Source of the DNA: Pseudomonas frederiksbergensis
GTDB taxonomy: Bacteria; Pseudomonadota; Gammaproteobacteria; Pseudomonadales; Pseudomonadaceae
DNA length: 64,000 nt
Reading direction: 5' to 3'
Assembly (NCBI RefSeq): GCF_003732665.1
Contig: NZ_MOBP01000014.1
Span: 80,605-144,604, forward strand
Shown here: piece by piece, positions 48,891 to 58,346 of the stretch
Numbering within the stretch: position 1 is the stretch's first letter
Layout of the letters: each line of letters opens with the position of its first letter
Position numbers and translations under genes: made by a program
Notes under the pieces: model-generated
Databases searched by the model: none
What the model was told of the DNA's origin: nothing
Seen by the model: the letters and a program-made list of their open reading frames with translations, nothing else

Positions 48891-51453
48891 GCTACAGGCG
48901 CAGATCGCCAGCTTGCAGCGCGACAACCACAAACTGCAGCGCATCAACGGCGCGCTGATCGAACGCATTGAATCCGGCATCACCCGGGGCAACGACCCGT
49001 ATGCGGCGTTCCAGCATTCGGTGGTGCTGGCCGAGCAGGTCCGCGAGCGTACCGATGCGCTGAACCAGGCCATGGCCGAACTCAAGGCCGGCAATCATTT
49101 GCTCAGCGATGCCCGCTTGCGGGCGGAAACCGCGCACCAGCATTTGATCGATGCCATCGAGAGCATTTCCGACGCCTTCGTGCTGTTCGACGAAGACCAG
49201 CGCATCGTGCTGTTCAACAGCCGCTTCAAGGCCTTCTGGGGCAACAGCCGGGTGCGGATCATCGCCGGCATGCACCTGGCGGAGGTCAAGCGCTTGATGA
49301 CCGCCACCCGGTTGTTCATCGAGGAACCCCGGGGCCACGCCGATCAGAACCTGCTGTATCGCCTGCAAAATGGCCGTTGGTTGCAGGTCAGCGAGCGGCC
49401 GACCCAGGAGGGCGGGCGGGTGATCCTGTTCACCGACATCACCGACGTCAAACTCAGCGAAACCGTGCGCCGCGAGCAAGCGGTGGCGCAAAAATCCCAC
49501 CTGCTGCAACGGGCGGTGGACAACCTGTCCCAAGGCGTGGCGATGGTCAACGCCGAGGGCATTCTGGAGCTGTGGAACCGGCGCTTCCTTGAACTCAGTG
49601 GCCTCGCGCCGGTGGCCGCCCATCGGCCCTTTGCCGAAGTCATCGCCGACAGCGAATTAACCCTGCTGACCCCCGCCAGTCGCGACAACAATGGCCGGCC
49701 GGTGCAGGAATGCGAACAGCGACTCTATGACGGCCGGGTCCTGGAAATTCGCACCCATCCGCTGCCCACTGGCGGTTTCGTCAACACCTTCACCGACATC
49801 ACCGAACGCTACCAGCACGCCGAAGCCCTCAGCGAAAGCGAGCGCTGGATTCGCCTGATCACCGACCACGTGCCAGCGTTGATCGCCTACCTCAACGCCG
49901 ATCTGGTCTACGAGTTCACCAACAAGGTCTATGAAGAATGGTACTGCTGGCCCCGGGGCGTGATGCTCGGGCAGAGCCTGCGGGAAGTGCACAGCGAGCA
50001 GCATTACCAGCGCCTGGAAGCCTACGTCGCCCGGGCTCTGGCCGGGGAGAGCGTGACCTTCGAGTTCGCCGAAACCAACATCAATAACCAGGAGCGCTAC
50101 ATGCTGCGCTCCTACGTACCCAATCGCCTGGCCACCGGAGAAGTGGTGGGGATTTTCGTGTTGATCCGCGACATCACCGAACGCCGCCGCACCGCCGAAG
50201 CCTTGCACCAGGCCTATCAAAACCTGGAGTTGCGAGTGCGCGAGCGCACGGCGGAACTGACCACCCTCAACGATCAACTGTTGCGCGAGATAGACGAGCG
50301 CCGCCGGGTTGAATCTCGCCTGCGCGAAGCCAAACTGGAGGCCGAACAGGCCAACCTGTCGAAGACCAAGTTCCTTGCCGCCGTCAGCCACGATTTGCTG
50401 CAACCGCTGAACGCCGCCCGACTGTTTGCCAGCGCCTTGCTCGAACGCCGGGAGCCCCAGGCCAACGAAATGCTGGTGCGCAACGTCAGCAATTCCCTGG
50501 AAGACGTGGAAAACCTGCTCGGCACCCTGGTGGACATTTCCAAACTCGATGCCGGGGTGATCAAGGCCGATATCGCGCCATTTGCCCTCAGCGAATTGCT
50601 GGAAAATCTCGCCGCCGAATATACCCATGTGGCCCGCAGCGAAGGGCTGGAGCTGCATTTCATTCCCTGTTCGGCGCTGGTGCGCAGCGACATCCAGTTG
50701 CTGGCGCGGATCCTGCGCAATCTGCTGAGCAACGCGATTCGCTACACCTACAGCGGCCGCGTGGTGCTCGGTTGCCGGCGCCATCATCAGCGTTTGTCGA
50801 TTGAAGTCTGGGACAGCGGCATGGGCATCGCCGAAAACCGTCTGGAGGAGATTTTCCAGGAGTTCAAGCGTGGCGATGTGCAGCGGCCGGATCAGGATCG
50901 CGGATTGGGCCTGGGGTTGGCGATTGTCGAGAAGATCGCGGGCATTCTCGGGCACCGGATTTATGTGCGCTCGTGGCCGGGCAAGGGCTCGATGTTTTCC
51001 GTCGAAGTGCCGCTTAGTGCTACGGCGCCCAAGGCGTTGCCGAACCTGCTGATGAGCGAACCGATGCTGGAACGCCTGCGCGGGGCGCGGGTATGGGTGC
51101 TGGACAACGACGCGGCGATTTGCGCGGGGATGCGCACGTTGCTGGAAGGGTGGGGCTGTCTGGTGGTCACGGCGCTGTCGGAGCAGGACCTTGCGCGGCA
51201 AGTGGACAACTATCACCAGGAAGCAGACCTGCTGATTGCCGATTATCACCTGGACGATGACCAGAACGGCGTCGATGCCGTGGCCCGGATCAATGCTCGG
51301 CGCGGCTCGGCCATCCCGGCAATGATGATTACGGCCAATTACAGTAATGAGCTGAAGCTGCAGATTCGGGAGTTGGGGCACACCTTGATGCATAAGCCAG
51401 TGCGGCCGATGAAGCTCAAGACAGCGATGAGTCATATGCTCGGTAGGCCTTGA
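48820..51453 (+). CDS. nahK: Multi-PAS hybrid sensor histidine kinase (NahK/ErcS'-like)
   Basis: An 877-residue soluble kinase: N-terminal helical region, three PAS domains (about 105-220, 225-335 and 345-460), a coiled coil (about 460-510), HisKA with His524 (AVSHDLLQPLNAAR), HATPase (DSGMGIAENRL, GLGLGLAIV) and a receiver domain with Asp808 (LLIADYHLDDD). It shares its architecture with P. aeruginosa NahK/ErcS', which signals to HptB and affects RsmA. The start at 48820 has GGAG nine bases upstream; a TTG at 48859 is possible. Overlaps the FIST gene. Confidence 0.88.
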   Translation: MACTSTRPSPGLPLPEAVPLDTVELQAQIASLQRDNHKLQRINGALIERIESGITRGNDPYAAFQHSVVLAEQVRERTDALNQAMAELKAGNHLLSDARLRAETAHQHLIDAIESISDAFVLFDEDQRIVLFNSRFKAFWGNSRVRIIAGMHLAEVKRLMTATRLFIEEPRGHADQNLLYRLQNGRWLQVSERPTQEGGRVILFTDITDVKLSETVRREQAVAQKSHLLQRAVDNLSQGVAMVNAEGILELWNRRFLELSGLAPVAAHRPFAEVIADSELTLLTPASRDNNGRPVQECEQRLYDGRVLEIRTHPLPTGGFVNTFTDITERYQHAEALSESERWIRLITDHVPALIAYLNADLVYEFTNKVYEEWYCWPRGVMLGQSLREVHSEQHYQRLEAYVARALAGESVTFEFAETNINNQERYMLRSYVPNRLATGEVVGIFVLIRDITERRRTAEALHQAYQNLELRVRERTAELTTLNDQLLREIDERRRVESRLREAKLEAEQANLSKTKFLAAVSHDLLQPLNAARLFASALLERREPQANEMLVRNVSNSLEDVENLLGTLVDISKLDAGVIKADIAPFALSELLENLAAEYTHVARSEGLELHFIPCSALVRSDIQLLARILRNLLSNAIRYTYSGRVVLGCRRHHQRLSIEVWDSGMGIAENRLEEIFQEFKRGDVQRPDQDRGLGLGLAIVEKIAGILGHRIYVRSWPGKGSMFSVEVPLSATAPKALPNLLMSEPMLERLRGARVWVLDNDAAICAGMRTLLEGWGCLVVTALSEQDLARQVDNYHQEADLLIADYHLDDDQNGVDAVARINARRGSAIPAMMITANYSNELKLQIRELGHTLMHKPVRPMKLKTAMSHMLGRP

Positions 51454-51477
51454 GATTTGCGGAGTTTGTGAGGGCCC

Positions 51478-51542
51478 CTTCGCGAGCAAGCCCGCTCCCA
51501 CATTGGAATGCATTTCAAATGTGGGAGCGGGCTTGCTCGCGA
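51478..51542. repeat. Facing REP pair
   Basis: ttcgcgagcaagcccgctcccaca and tgtgggagcgggcttgctcgcgaa across about 20 bp, in the convergent gap between the kinase and the regulator. Confidence 0.8.
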
Positions 51543-51558
51543 ATGAGGCGACGCGGTC

Positions 51559-52224
51559 TCAACGCCTTAAGTAAGACCCAAAATCAATATCCCCGGCACT
51601 CAAGATCGCCTGCACCCGGTTGTGCACATTGAGTTTGCGCAGGATCGCCGACACATGCGCCTTGACCGTGGTTTCGGCGATTTCCAGGGTGTAGGCGATC
51701 TGTTTGTTCGACTCGCCCTTGGTCATGCGTTCCAGCACCAGCAACTGCTTGCGGGTCAGGGCCTGGAGCAGTTCCGGCGGGAAGCTCGGGTTGTCGTTCA
51801 TCCGCCGATGGGTGCCGGGTTTTTGTGTGCGGATGATGTCCGGCGGCAGGTACACATTGCCGTTGAGAATCTGCTGGATGGCCTCGGTCATATGCAGGCG
51901 TGGCGAGGACTTGGTGATAAACCCCACCGCGCCATAGGTGATGGCTTGCAGCACGATCTGCTTGTCCTGTTCGGCGGAGACAATCACCACCGGAATGGTC
52001 GGCGCCTCGTTGCGCAGGTTGATCAGGCCATTGAGGCCGTGCATGCCGGGCATGTTCAGGTCGAGCAGGATCAGGTCCAGGTCGTCGTGTTCCTGGGTCA
52101 GCAGCAGGGCGCTGTCCAGGTCGGCGGTTTCCATGACTTCGCTGCCAGGGAAACCGTCGCTGATGACGTTATGAATGGCTTCGCGAAACAGCGGGTGATC
52201 GTCGGCAATCAGAATTTTGTACAT
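51559..52224 (-). CDS. agmR: LuxR/NarL-type response regulator of PQQ alcohol oxidation (AgmR/ErbR type)
   Basis: A 221-residue regulator: receiver domain with Asp55 (LILLDLNMPGMHG) and Lys in GFITKSS, then a LuxR helix-turn-helix (about 150-215; LTRKQLLVLERMTKGESNKQIAYTLEIAETTVKAHV). It resembles AgmR/ErbR, which activates the quinoprotein ethanol-oxidation genes. The start at 52224 (MYKILIADD) is preferred because GAGGTGA then has normal spacing. It lies 56 bp after the CXXCW gene on the same strand. Confidence 0.9.
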   Translation of the reverse strand: MYKILIADDHPLFREAIHNVISDGFPGSEVMETADLDSALLLTQEHDDLDLILLDLNMPGMHGLNGLINLRNEAPTIPVVIVSAEQDKQIVLQAITYGAVGFITKSSPRLHMTEAIQQILNGNVYLPPDIIRTQKPGTHRRMNDNPSFPPELLQALTRKQLLVLERMTKGESNKQIAYTLEIAETTVKAHVSAILRKLNVHNRVQAILSAGDIDFGSYLRR

Positions 52225-52280
52225 GGCCATTCACCTCATTATTTTGATTTTTGGTGGGGCAACATCGTGCACGTCTTCAG

Positions 52281-52838
52281 TCAGGGAAAGGGCTCGGGCT
52301 GGGCCGGCGCAACGGGCAGGTTCGCCGCTTGCCAGGCGTCCAGGCCATCGCGATACCAATACACTGACTTATAGCCCATGGCGGTGGCGCGTTTTACCGC
52401 GTTCCAGCTCAGCCAGCAATCGGAACGGCAGTAGAAGACCAGCGGTTGCTGGTGATCGCCGTCGGTGAATTTATCCAGATTACGCGCAAAGTACGTCTGC
52501 CAGTCGAGTGTCAGGTCGCCGTCGCCGGTATTGGCCAGCCAATGGCTGCCGGGCAGGTTTTCGTGGGGCTGGTCTTCGATGAATTGACCTTGCAGCCATT
52601 GGCGGCGGTAGACGTCGATCAGCACCGGGCGCGGCGTCTGGTTGAGCAGGTTTTGCAGGGCGGGGGTGTCGATGATCGTCGCGTCTTGCAATTGATTCGG
52701 TGTCGGGCTGCGGTACAGGCCGATGCGGTAACCGTCAGCGGAGAACAGCGGGGTTTCGGCGTGCGCGACGCCCAGCAACAGGCTGAGCGACAAGGCGGCG
52801 AGGCAGGGGCGCAGCAGACAACGTCGGGCACGCGGCAT
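52281..52838 (-). CDS. PQQ-catabolism-associated CXXCW-motif (rhodanese-like) protein
   Basis: A 185-residue secreted protein with an Arg-rich signal peptide (about 1-27, ending VAHAE) and a rhodanese-like fold ending in YCRSDCWLSWNAVKRA, where the Cys-Trp signature of this quinoprotein-associated family is Cys-x3-Cys-Trp. The start at 52838 is chosen at the ATG with an AAGGA Shine-Dalgarno. Neighbours are all ped-cluster genes. A periplasmic sulfur or redox role is guessed; no reaction is known. Confidence 0.85.
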   Translation of the reverse strand: MPRARRCLLRPCLAALSLSLLLGVAHAETPLFSADGYRIGLYRSPTPNQLQDATIIDTPALQNLLNQTPRPVLIDVYRRQWLQGQFIEDQPHENLPGSHWLANTGDGDLTLDWQTYFARNLDKFTDGDHQQPLVFYCRSDCWLSWNAVKRATAMGYKSVYWYRDGLDAWQAANLPVAPAQPEPFP

Positions 52839-52916
52839 GGGGTTCAATCCTTATCGTTATGAACCTATTACATGCCAGGCGCGGTGCGAAGGGAATGCGA
52901 CGATAGACAGGTAAAG

Positions 52917-52932
52917 CAGTACTAAAGTAGTA
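52917..52932 (-). promoter_or_regulatory. Shared ped-cluster motif, site A
   Basis: CAGTAC-TAAA-GTAGTA, 79 bp upstream of the CXXCW gene start. It shares its 12 fixed positions with two sites in the pedF intergenic region. Confidence 0.65.
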
Positions 52933-52958
52933 ATTTCAGCTGATTGGCAGGTGCTTTA

Positions 52959-53047
52959 TGTGGGAGCGAGCTTGCTCGCGATGAGGCCGCCACATTCAAC
53001 ATAGATGTTGGCTGAGAGTCCGCTATCGCGAGCAAGCTCGCTCCCAC
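52959..53047. repeat. REPIN
   Basis: tgtgggagcgagcttgctcgcgat and its complement arms; separates the permease gene and site A. Confidence 0.8.
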
Positions 53048-53062
53048 AGGGGACTTGTGTTG

Positions 53063-53854
53063 TTAGCTAACCTTGCGCACGGCAGCGTGTTGCGGGTTGA
53101 AGGTCAGTACCGCGAGCAGCACGAACACCAGCGTCAACCCCATGCACACCGCCAGCGCCAATGGGTTAAAGCGCTCATACAGGGCAAACCGCACCAACTC
53201 CACCGCGTGGGTAAACGGGTTCAACGCGCACAGCCAATACAACCACTCACTGGACTCGCGCATTTTCCACAGCGGATACAGCGCCGACGACAGGAAAAAC
53301 AGCGGGAAGATCACAAAATTCATCACCCCGGCGAAGTTCTCCAACTGCCGGATCGCGTTGGACAGCAACAGCCCCAACGCACTGAGCATCAACGCCACCA
53401 GCAGCAACGCCGGCAAAGCAATCAACAGCCCCATGGCCGGCGGTTGCACGCCGTACACCCAGGCGATCGCTAAAAACCCATACACCTGCAACAGCGAAAT
53501 CAGCGACGTCGCCAACAACTTGCTGCACAGCAAAAAGGTCCGGGGCAGGGGACTGGTCAGCAGCACGCGCATGCTACCCATCTCCCGGTCGTAGACCATC
53601 GACAGCGAACCTTGCATGCCGTTGAACAGCAGGATCATGCAGGCCAGCCCCGGAATGATGTACACCTCGTACGGAATGTAGGTGTCGTAAGGCTCGATGA
53701 TCGCGATGCCCAGTGCCGCGCGAAACCCGGCGGCGAACACCAGCAGCCACAACAGTGGCCGCACCAGCGCACTGAGAAACCGCGTGCGCTGCAACACAAA
53801 ACGCAGCCATTCGCGCAGCACAATCCCGTTGAAACACTGCCAATACGCATTCAT
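53063..53854 (-). CDS. ABC-2 type transporter permease of the ped cluster
   Basis: A 263-residue inner-membrane protein with about six transmembrane helices and the ABC-2 family signature (GFRAALGI, LACMILLFNGMQGSLSMVYDRE). It pairs with the ATPase upstream (4-bp overlap). Such transporters are always near quinoprotein alcohol-dehydrogenase genes; the cargo is unknown. Confidence 0.87.
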   Translation of the reverse strand: MNAYWQCFNGIVLREWLRFVLQRTRFLSALVRPLLWLLVFAAGFRAALGIAIIEPYDTYIPYEVYIIPGLACMILLFNGMQGSLSMVYDREMGSMRVLLTSPLPRTFLLCSKLLATSLISLLQVYGFLAIAWVYGVQPPAMGLLIALPALLLVALMLSALGLLLSNAIRQLENFAGVMNFVIFPLFFLSSALYPLWKMRESSEWLYWLCALNPFTHAVELVRFALYERFNPLALAVCMGLTLVFVLLAVLTFNPQHAAVRKVS

Positions 53855-54582
53855 CGAGCGGCTCCCGTGGTGGTCAGTCGAGCGAAGGCTGAACCCAGGT
53901 CGCCGCCGTGCTCCAGGCTCAGAACGTCAGCTTGACCACTGGCGACCAGTCGTCCCTGATGAAGAATCAGCAAGTCGTCGCTCGGCTGCACTTCATCCAA
54001 CAAATGCGTGGTCCAGAGCACGCTGATCCCTTGCTCGCGGCACAGGCTGCGGATGTGTTGATTGAGCGCCAGGCGACTGGCCGGGTCGAGGCCGACGCTG
54101 GCTTCATCCAGCAGCAACAGACGCGGCTCATGCAGCAAGGCCCGGGCGATTTCCACCCGGCGCCGGTGGCCGCCATTCAGTTCACGGACTTTTTCGCGGC
54201 GGCGTTCGGTCAGGCCTTGGCGGGTCAATTCGGCTTCGACCCGCAGGCCGGTCTGGCGCCGGGACAGGCCGTGCAGCGCGGCGTGATAACGCAGGTTCTG
54301 CTCGACGCTGAGGTCCAGGTCCAGCGTGCTTTGCTGAAACACCACGCCCAATTGCTTGAGCGCCGGGCGCGGTGCCTCGCGCAATGAACAACCGCCGACG
54401 CGGATGTCCCCGCGCTGCACATCGTAGAACCGGGTCAGCAGCGCAATCAGCGTCGACTTCCCGGCCCCGTTCGGCCCCAGCAACGCGGCAAAACGCCCCG
54501 GCGCCAGGTTGAAACTCACCTGACGCAAGGCCTCCTTGGCGCCATAGGCGAAGCTCAGTTCGCTGACTTCCAGGGCATTCAT
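53851..54582 (-). CDS. ABC transporter ATP-binding protein of the ped cluster
   Basis: A 243-residue ATPase: Walker A GPNGAGKST (about 36-44), signature region near 135 reading ELNGGHRRRVEIARAL rather than the usual LSGGQ, and Walker B LLLLDEASVGLDP. The start at 54582 overlaps the stop of the beta-propeller gene (ATGA). It energises the ABC-2 permease. The signature's NGGH in place of SGGQ is noted as unusual. Confidence 0.9.
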   Translation of the reverse strand: MNALEVSELSFAYGAKEALRQVSFNLAPGRFAALLGPNGAGKSTLIALLTRFYDVQRGDIRVGGCSLREAPRPALKQLGVVFQQSTLDLDLSVEQNLRYHAALHGLSRRQTGLRVEAELTRQGLTERRREKVRELNGGHRRRVEIARALLHEPRLLLLDEASVGLDPASRLALNQHIRSLCREQGISVLWTTHLLDEVQPSDDLLILHQGRLVASGQADVLSLEHGGDLGSAFARLTTTGAAR

Positions 54583-55538
54583 GGCGTGACCACCACGCCC
54601 CACGGATAGCGCCCGACCTTGATCGATTTGCTGACCTTGAGGCTGTCGACATCAATCACCGACACATCGCCGCTGACGCCGTTGGTGGCGAGCAATTGCT
54701 TCTGATCCGGAGTGAACGACATCTGCCAGACCCGGCGCCCGACCAACAGGTAATCCAGCACTGCGAAGGTCTTGGCATCGACCACCGCCACATGGTTCGC
54801 CGGGCCGAGGGCGACGAAGCCGTACTTGCCGTCGGCGCTGAGCTTGATCCCTACGGGCTGGACTTTGTCCGGGTGCACGCCCTTGATCTGGAAGTTCACG
54901 GTCTTGAGAATCTTGCGCGTCGCCACATCGAGAATCGTCACCGTGCCGCCGATTTCCGCCGAGGCCCAGAGTTGCGAACCGTCCGGGGAAAACTCGACGA
55001 ACCGTGGGCGCTGATCCACCAATGTGCTGTCGGCCAGGGTCTGAGTGCTGGTGTCGATCCAGTGCAGCATGTTGGTGGTTTCGCTGGTGTTCACCGCCCA
55101 CTTGCCATCGGGGCTGACCGCCATGCCTTCGGGCTCGACGCCGACGTTGATCTGGCTCAGCACCTTGGAGGTTTCGGTGTCGATCACCGTCACCAGCGCA
55201 TCGTCTTCGTTGGAAACGTACAGCCAGCGGTTGTTCGGGTGCAGGGCGAATTGCTCGGGGTCTTTGCCCGATGGCAGTTCCTTGATGATCTTGCGCGTGG
55301 CCACGTCCATCACCTGGACCCGGTCCGAGTCACTGGCGCAGATGTACAACAGCTTGCTGTCGTGGGACAGCAACAGCCCGCGCGGGCGCTGGCCGACGGG
55401 CAGGGTGTCGGTGACTTGCAGGGTCTGCATGTCGATCAGGCTCAGGCTGTTGTCCTTTTCGTTGGAGACCCAGGCGGTGCTGGCCACGGCGTGCCCGGCG
55501 GCAAGCAGCAGGGCGCATGAAAGCAGGGTACGGCGCAT
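54579..55538 (-). CDS. Periplasmic YVTN beta-propeller protein (PQQ-associated)
   Basis: A 319-residue secreted protein: signal peptide (MRRTLLSCALLLAAGHAVA, 1-19) and seven YVTN-type repeats such as ASDSDRVQVMDVATRKIIKEL and SNEDDALVTVIDTETSKVL. This family marks quinoprotein alcohol-oxidation clusters. Its job is not established; it may help the dehydrogenase or bind PQQ. Overlaps the ATPase gene. Confidence 0.9.
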   Translation of the reverse strand: MRRTLLSCALLLAAGHAVASTAWVSNEKDNSLSLIDMQTLQVTDTLPVGQRPRGLLLSHDSKLLYICASDSDRVQVMDVATRKIIKELPSGKDPEQFALHPNNRWLYVSNEDDALVTVIDTETSKVLSQINVGVEPEGMAVSPDGKWAVNTSETTNMLHWIDTSTQTLADSTLVDQRPRFVEFSPDGSQLWASAEIGGTVTILDVATRKILKTVNFQIKGVHPDKVQPVGIKLSADGKYGFVALGPANHVAVVDAKTFAVLDYLLVGRRVWQMSFTPDQKQLLATNGVSGDVSVIDVDSLKVSKSIKVGRYPWGVVVTP

Positions 55539-55580
55539 GGCGGATTCCTTTTTTTGTTGTGGTTTTTGTGGAAAGTCGGA

Positions 55581-56765
55581 TCAGGGAAAGCGGCAGGTCA
55601 CTTCGGGCTTGTCGTAGCCCAGGCTGTCCATTTCGTTGACGGGGTGCAGGAAACCGTCCTGGGGCGAGGTGCTGACCAGTGCGCGCGGTTGCACGATGGG
55701 GATCGGCTGGCGCAACTGGCCGTTCCACGCCCGATAACTGAGCTTGCGGCCCTTGAAACCGTCGAGCGGCAGTTGATCGCTGATCTCCAGGGTGCGGATC
55801 GCCATCGGGTCGGTTTGACGCAATTTGGTCACGGCGCTGGCGATGCTGCGCACGGCCATCCACGCGGCGAAATCCCGGTCATTCATCCAGCGACCGGCCA
55901 GGGCTTCGAAGCGTTTTTGCAACTGCGCGGCACCGTAGGTTTCCACGGTCTTGTGCCAGCCCACCGGGGTCAGGCCCTGGGTGCCGGCGACCGGGCGCGG
56001 ATACCAGGTCTGGTAGGGCACGTATTCGCCGAAGTCACCGCGTTCGTCCGCCACCAGCACCACGTCGTACTCGGCGGTCTGGGTGAACAGCGGCATGTCG
56101 GCCTGGGCGCTGCGGCGTTGATCGTTGTCGAAGCTCCAGGCTTTTTCCGCCACCAGTTTCAGGCCGAAGCGTTTGGCGGCGCGGCGCAGGGCGGCGGCGT
56201 AGGCTTGATCGTCCGGGGTCGGGCCGACAATCAGCAGCGCCCGTTGCCATTTGCGCACCACCAGAAATTGCGCCAATGCGTCGGCCAACATCGCCCGGCT
56301 CGGCAGGCTGTGCAGCACGTTCGGCAAGCAATCGGTGCTGCGCAGGCTGTCATCCGGGCTGCCGGCGTTGAACAGCAAACTGTCCGGCAACACCGCGCTG
56401 AGCCGGCGCAGAGTTTCCACCGGCGCATTCACCACAAACAGGCGCAGGCCCTGGTCGTGTTGGGCCTTGGCCGCGTCGATCAGCGCATCCGGGGTGTCGG
56501 TGCTGGCGCTGACCAGGCTGTAGCTGTGGTTGAGAAAACGTCCGGTGCTGTTGCTGTCGGTGATCGCCAGTTCGGCACCACGCAGCCCGGCATCGGCAGG
56601 TTCGGGAATGACATTCGACAGCAGCGGCCCCGGATCGGGGCGATAGCCGAGGTAGCCGATCTGCACCTGCAACGGCGCGTCGGCGGCCTGGCTCTGGGTT
56701 GCCAGCCCGGCGGCGCAGGCAATCGCCAGCAGGTAGATCAAGGCGTAGGGGGCAAGCTGGCGCAT
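55581..56765 (-). CDS. ABC-type branched-chain/quinoprotein-associated substrate-binding protein
   Basis: A 394-residue periplasmic-binding-fold protein with a signal peptide (about 1-28). It resembles the 'PQQ-dependent alcohol dehydrogenase system' binding proteins (type I fold, DAGLRGAELAITDSNSTGRF near 48-67, LFNAGSPDD). The start at 56765 has GGAG six bases upstream. It is the first gene of the minus-strand part of the cluster, divergent from pedF, and has motif site B in its promoter. Confidence 0.85.
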   Translation of the reverse strand: MRQLAPYALIYLLAIACAAGLATQSQAADAPLQVQIGYLGYRPDPGPLLSNVIPEPADAGLRGAELAITDSNSTGRFLNHSYSLVSASTDTPDALIDAAKAQHDQGLRLFVVNAPVETLRRLSAVLPDSLLFNAGSPDDSLRSTDCLPNVLHSLPSRAMLADALAQFLVVRKWQRALLIVGPTPDDQAYAAALRRAAKRFGLKLVAEKAWSFDNDQRRSAQADMPLFTQTAEYDVVLVADERGDFGEYVPYQTWYPRPVAGTQGLTPVGWHKTVETYGAAQLQKRFEALAGRWMNDRDFAAWMAVRSIASAVTKLRQTDPMAIRTLEISDQLPLDGFKGRKLSYRAWNGQLRQPIPIVQPRALVSTSPQDGFLHPVNEMDSLGYDKPEVTCRFP

Positions 56766-56841
56766 AAGGCACTCCATGTCGGGTAGCGCCAGCATAGGAA
56801 GCCTGTGAGGTAGAGGAAATATGCAGAAAGTAGCGGACAGC

Positions 56842-56857
56842 CAGTACCAAGGTCGTA
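56842..56857 (-). promoter_or_regulatory. Shared ped-cluster motif, site B
   Basis: CAGTAC-CAAG-GTCGTA on the plus strand, oriented as site A, 77 bp upstream of the minus-strand binding-protein gene. Confidence 0.65.
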
Positions 56858-56885
56858 AATCCCGGCGACGGTGCGCCACAAGCCC

Positions 56886-56901
56886 TACTACCAAGGTACT
56901 G
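56886..56901 (+). promoter_or_regulatory. Shared ped-cluster motif, site C
   Basis: TACTAC-CAAG-GTACTG, the reverse orientation of site B, 105 bp upstream of pedF. The two divergent promoters thus each have their own copy pointing toward the gene. Confidence 0.65.
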
Positions 56902-57005
56902 GGCGGCGGCCACCAAAGCAGCATGGGGCTGGCGGGATGGGGTTCCTAAGATGGGTCCCATAGCCTCTTCACGGAGGTTTTGCGTGCAACCCTGAGGGCA
57001 TAACA

Positions 57006-57467
57006 ATGACAACAAAACGCAACGCCTTGCTTGTTGCCGGACTGCTGGCCGGTTTTATCAGCGCAGGTCCGATCTGGGCCCACGGCAACGTGGTGCCACA
57101 AGCGGTGGAAACCCCGGGCCTGACCCCGATCAAAGACGCCGGCGTACCAGTGGATGGCGATGGCTGGGCGACGGTGAACCCGTATCGCAACTCCCCGCAG
57201 CACGATAAAGCGCTGGAAATCGGCTCATCGGCCTACAACCAGAATTGCGCGGCCTGCCATGGTCTGGAAGCCAAGTCTGGAGGCATCGCCCCGGATCTGC
57301 GCCTTCTCGATGTCGGCGACGCCGGTGATGAATGGTTCGTCGAACGAGTGCGTAATGGCGCCGTGCGTGACGGCCGGGTCTACATGCCGAAAATGGCGGA
57401 TTACTTGAGTCAGGAAGCCTTGTGGGCGGTGCGTACCTACCTGGACAGCGTGCACTCCGAGGAGTAA
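57006..57467 (+). CDS. pedF: Cytochrome c550, electron acceptor of the PQQ alcohol dehydrogenase
   Basis: A 153-residue periplasmic cytochrome c. Signal peptide about 1-25 (ending PIWAHG); heme attachment C81-A-A-C84-H85; axial Met likely in VYMPKMADYL (127-130). It takes electrons from the dehydrogenase to the terminal oxidase chain. It is the first gene of the plus-strand part. In related clusters the Ca-type dehydrogenase pedE precedes this gene; here there is only the divergent promoter. Confidence 0.92.
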   Translation: MTTKRNALLVAGLLAGFISAGPIWAHGNVVPQAVETPGLTPIKDAGVPVDGDGWATVNPYRNSPQHDKALEIGSSAYNQNCAACHGLEAKSGGIAPDLRLLDVGDAGDEWFVERVRNGAVRDGRVYMPKMADYLSQEALWAVRTYLDSVHSEE

Positions 57468-57470
57468 CCC

Positions 57471-58346
57471 ATGCGCCTGCTCGCTGTGTTGATCAGTGCT
57501 GTGTTGCTGTGCTGCCAAGGGGCGCAGGCGCAGGTTCGGACCTATGACCAAATGATCGCCGCCGGAGAGCTGAAAGTCGCGGTGTACAAGGACTTCGCGC
57601 CTTACAGTTTCGAAGACGCCGGCCAGCCCCGGGGCGTGGATGTCGACCTCGCCCAGGCCCTGGCCACCGCGCTGGGGGTCAAGCTCAAACTGATCTGGGC
57701 CCCGGCCGGCGAGAAGCTCGACGACGACCTGCGTGATTACATCTGGCGCGCGAGTCAGTTGCACGATCAGCAACTGGCCGACCTGATGATGCGCGTGCCT
57801 TATGACCGGGATTACTCCCAGAAGCGCAACGAACTCGGCGAGCTGGAAAACGACCATGTGGTGATGTTCGGCCCGTATCAGAACGAGCAATGGCAGGTCG
57901 CCTATGACCGTCGTCGCCTGGACTCGGTGGGCAGCGTCGCGGTGTTCGAACAGCACCCGATTGGCGTCGAAGTCGACAGCGTGCCCTCGTTCTACCTGAC
58001 CTCGGTGTTCAACGGCATGCTCGCCGCCAAGACTCACCACTACCCCGGCGTACCCCAGGCCTTTGCCGCTATGAAGGCCGGTGAAGTCGACGCGGTGATG
58101 GCCATGCGTGGCGAAGTCGATTGGCAGGTGCATGAAGCCCACGATCCGCAAGTGGCGCTGGCGCAAAACGCCTACCCGAACATGGGCAAGCAGCGCTGGG
58201 AGATCGGCATGGCGGTGCATGAAAGCAACCGGCAATTGTCGTATGCCCTGGAGGAGGCGCTGGAAGCCATGATCCGCGAGGGCTCGGTGCAAGCCATTTA
58301 CGCCCGTTACGGCCTGCAATACGAAGTGCCGGAGATGTATCAATAG
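57471..58346 (+). CDS. Quinoprotein-associated periplasmic binding protein (MxaJ/XoxJ-like)
   Basis: A 291-residue protein with a signal peptide (about 1-22, ending GAQAQ) and a type II solute-binding domain (LKVAVYKDFAPYSFEDAGQPRGVDVDLAQALA, about 33-64). MxaJ/XoxJ-type proteins help assemble or activate PQQ dehydrogenases. It starts three bases after pedF and its TAG overlaps the next gene's GTG. Confidence 0.87.
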   Translation: MRLLAVLISAVLLCCQGAQAQVRTYDQMIAAGELKVAVYKDFAPYSFEDAGQPRGVDVDLAQALATALGVKLKLIWAPAGEKLDDDLRDYIWRASQLHDQQLADLMMRVPYDRDYSQKRNELGELENDHVVMFGPYQNEQWQVAYDRRRLDSVGSVAVFEQHPIGVEVDSVPSFYLTSVFNGMLAAKTHHYPGVPQAFAAMKAGEVDAVMAMRGEVDWQVHEAHDPQVALAQNAYPNMGKQRWEIGMAVHESNRQLSYALEEALEAMIREGSVQAIYARYGLQYEVPEMYQ

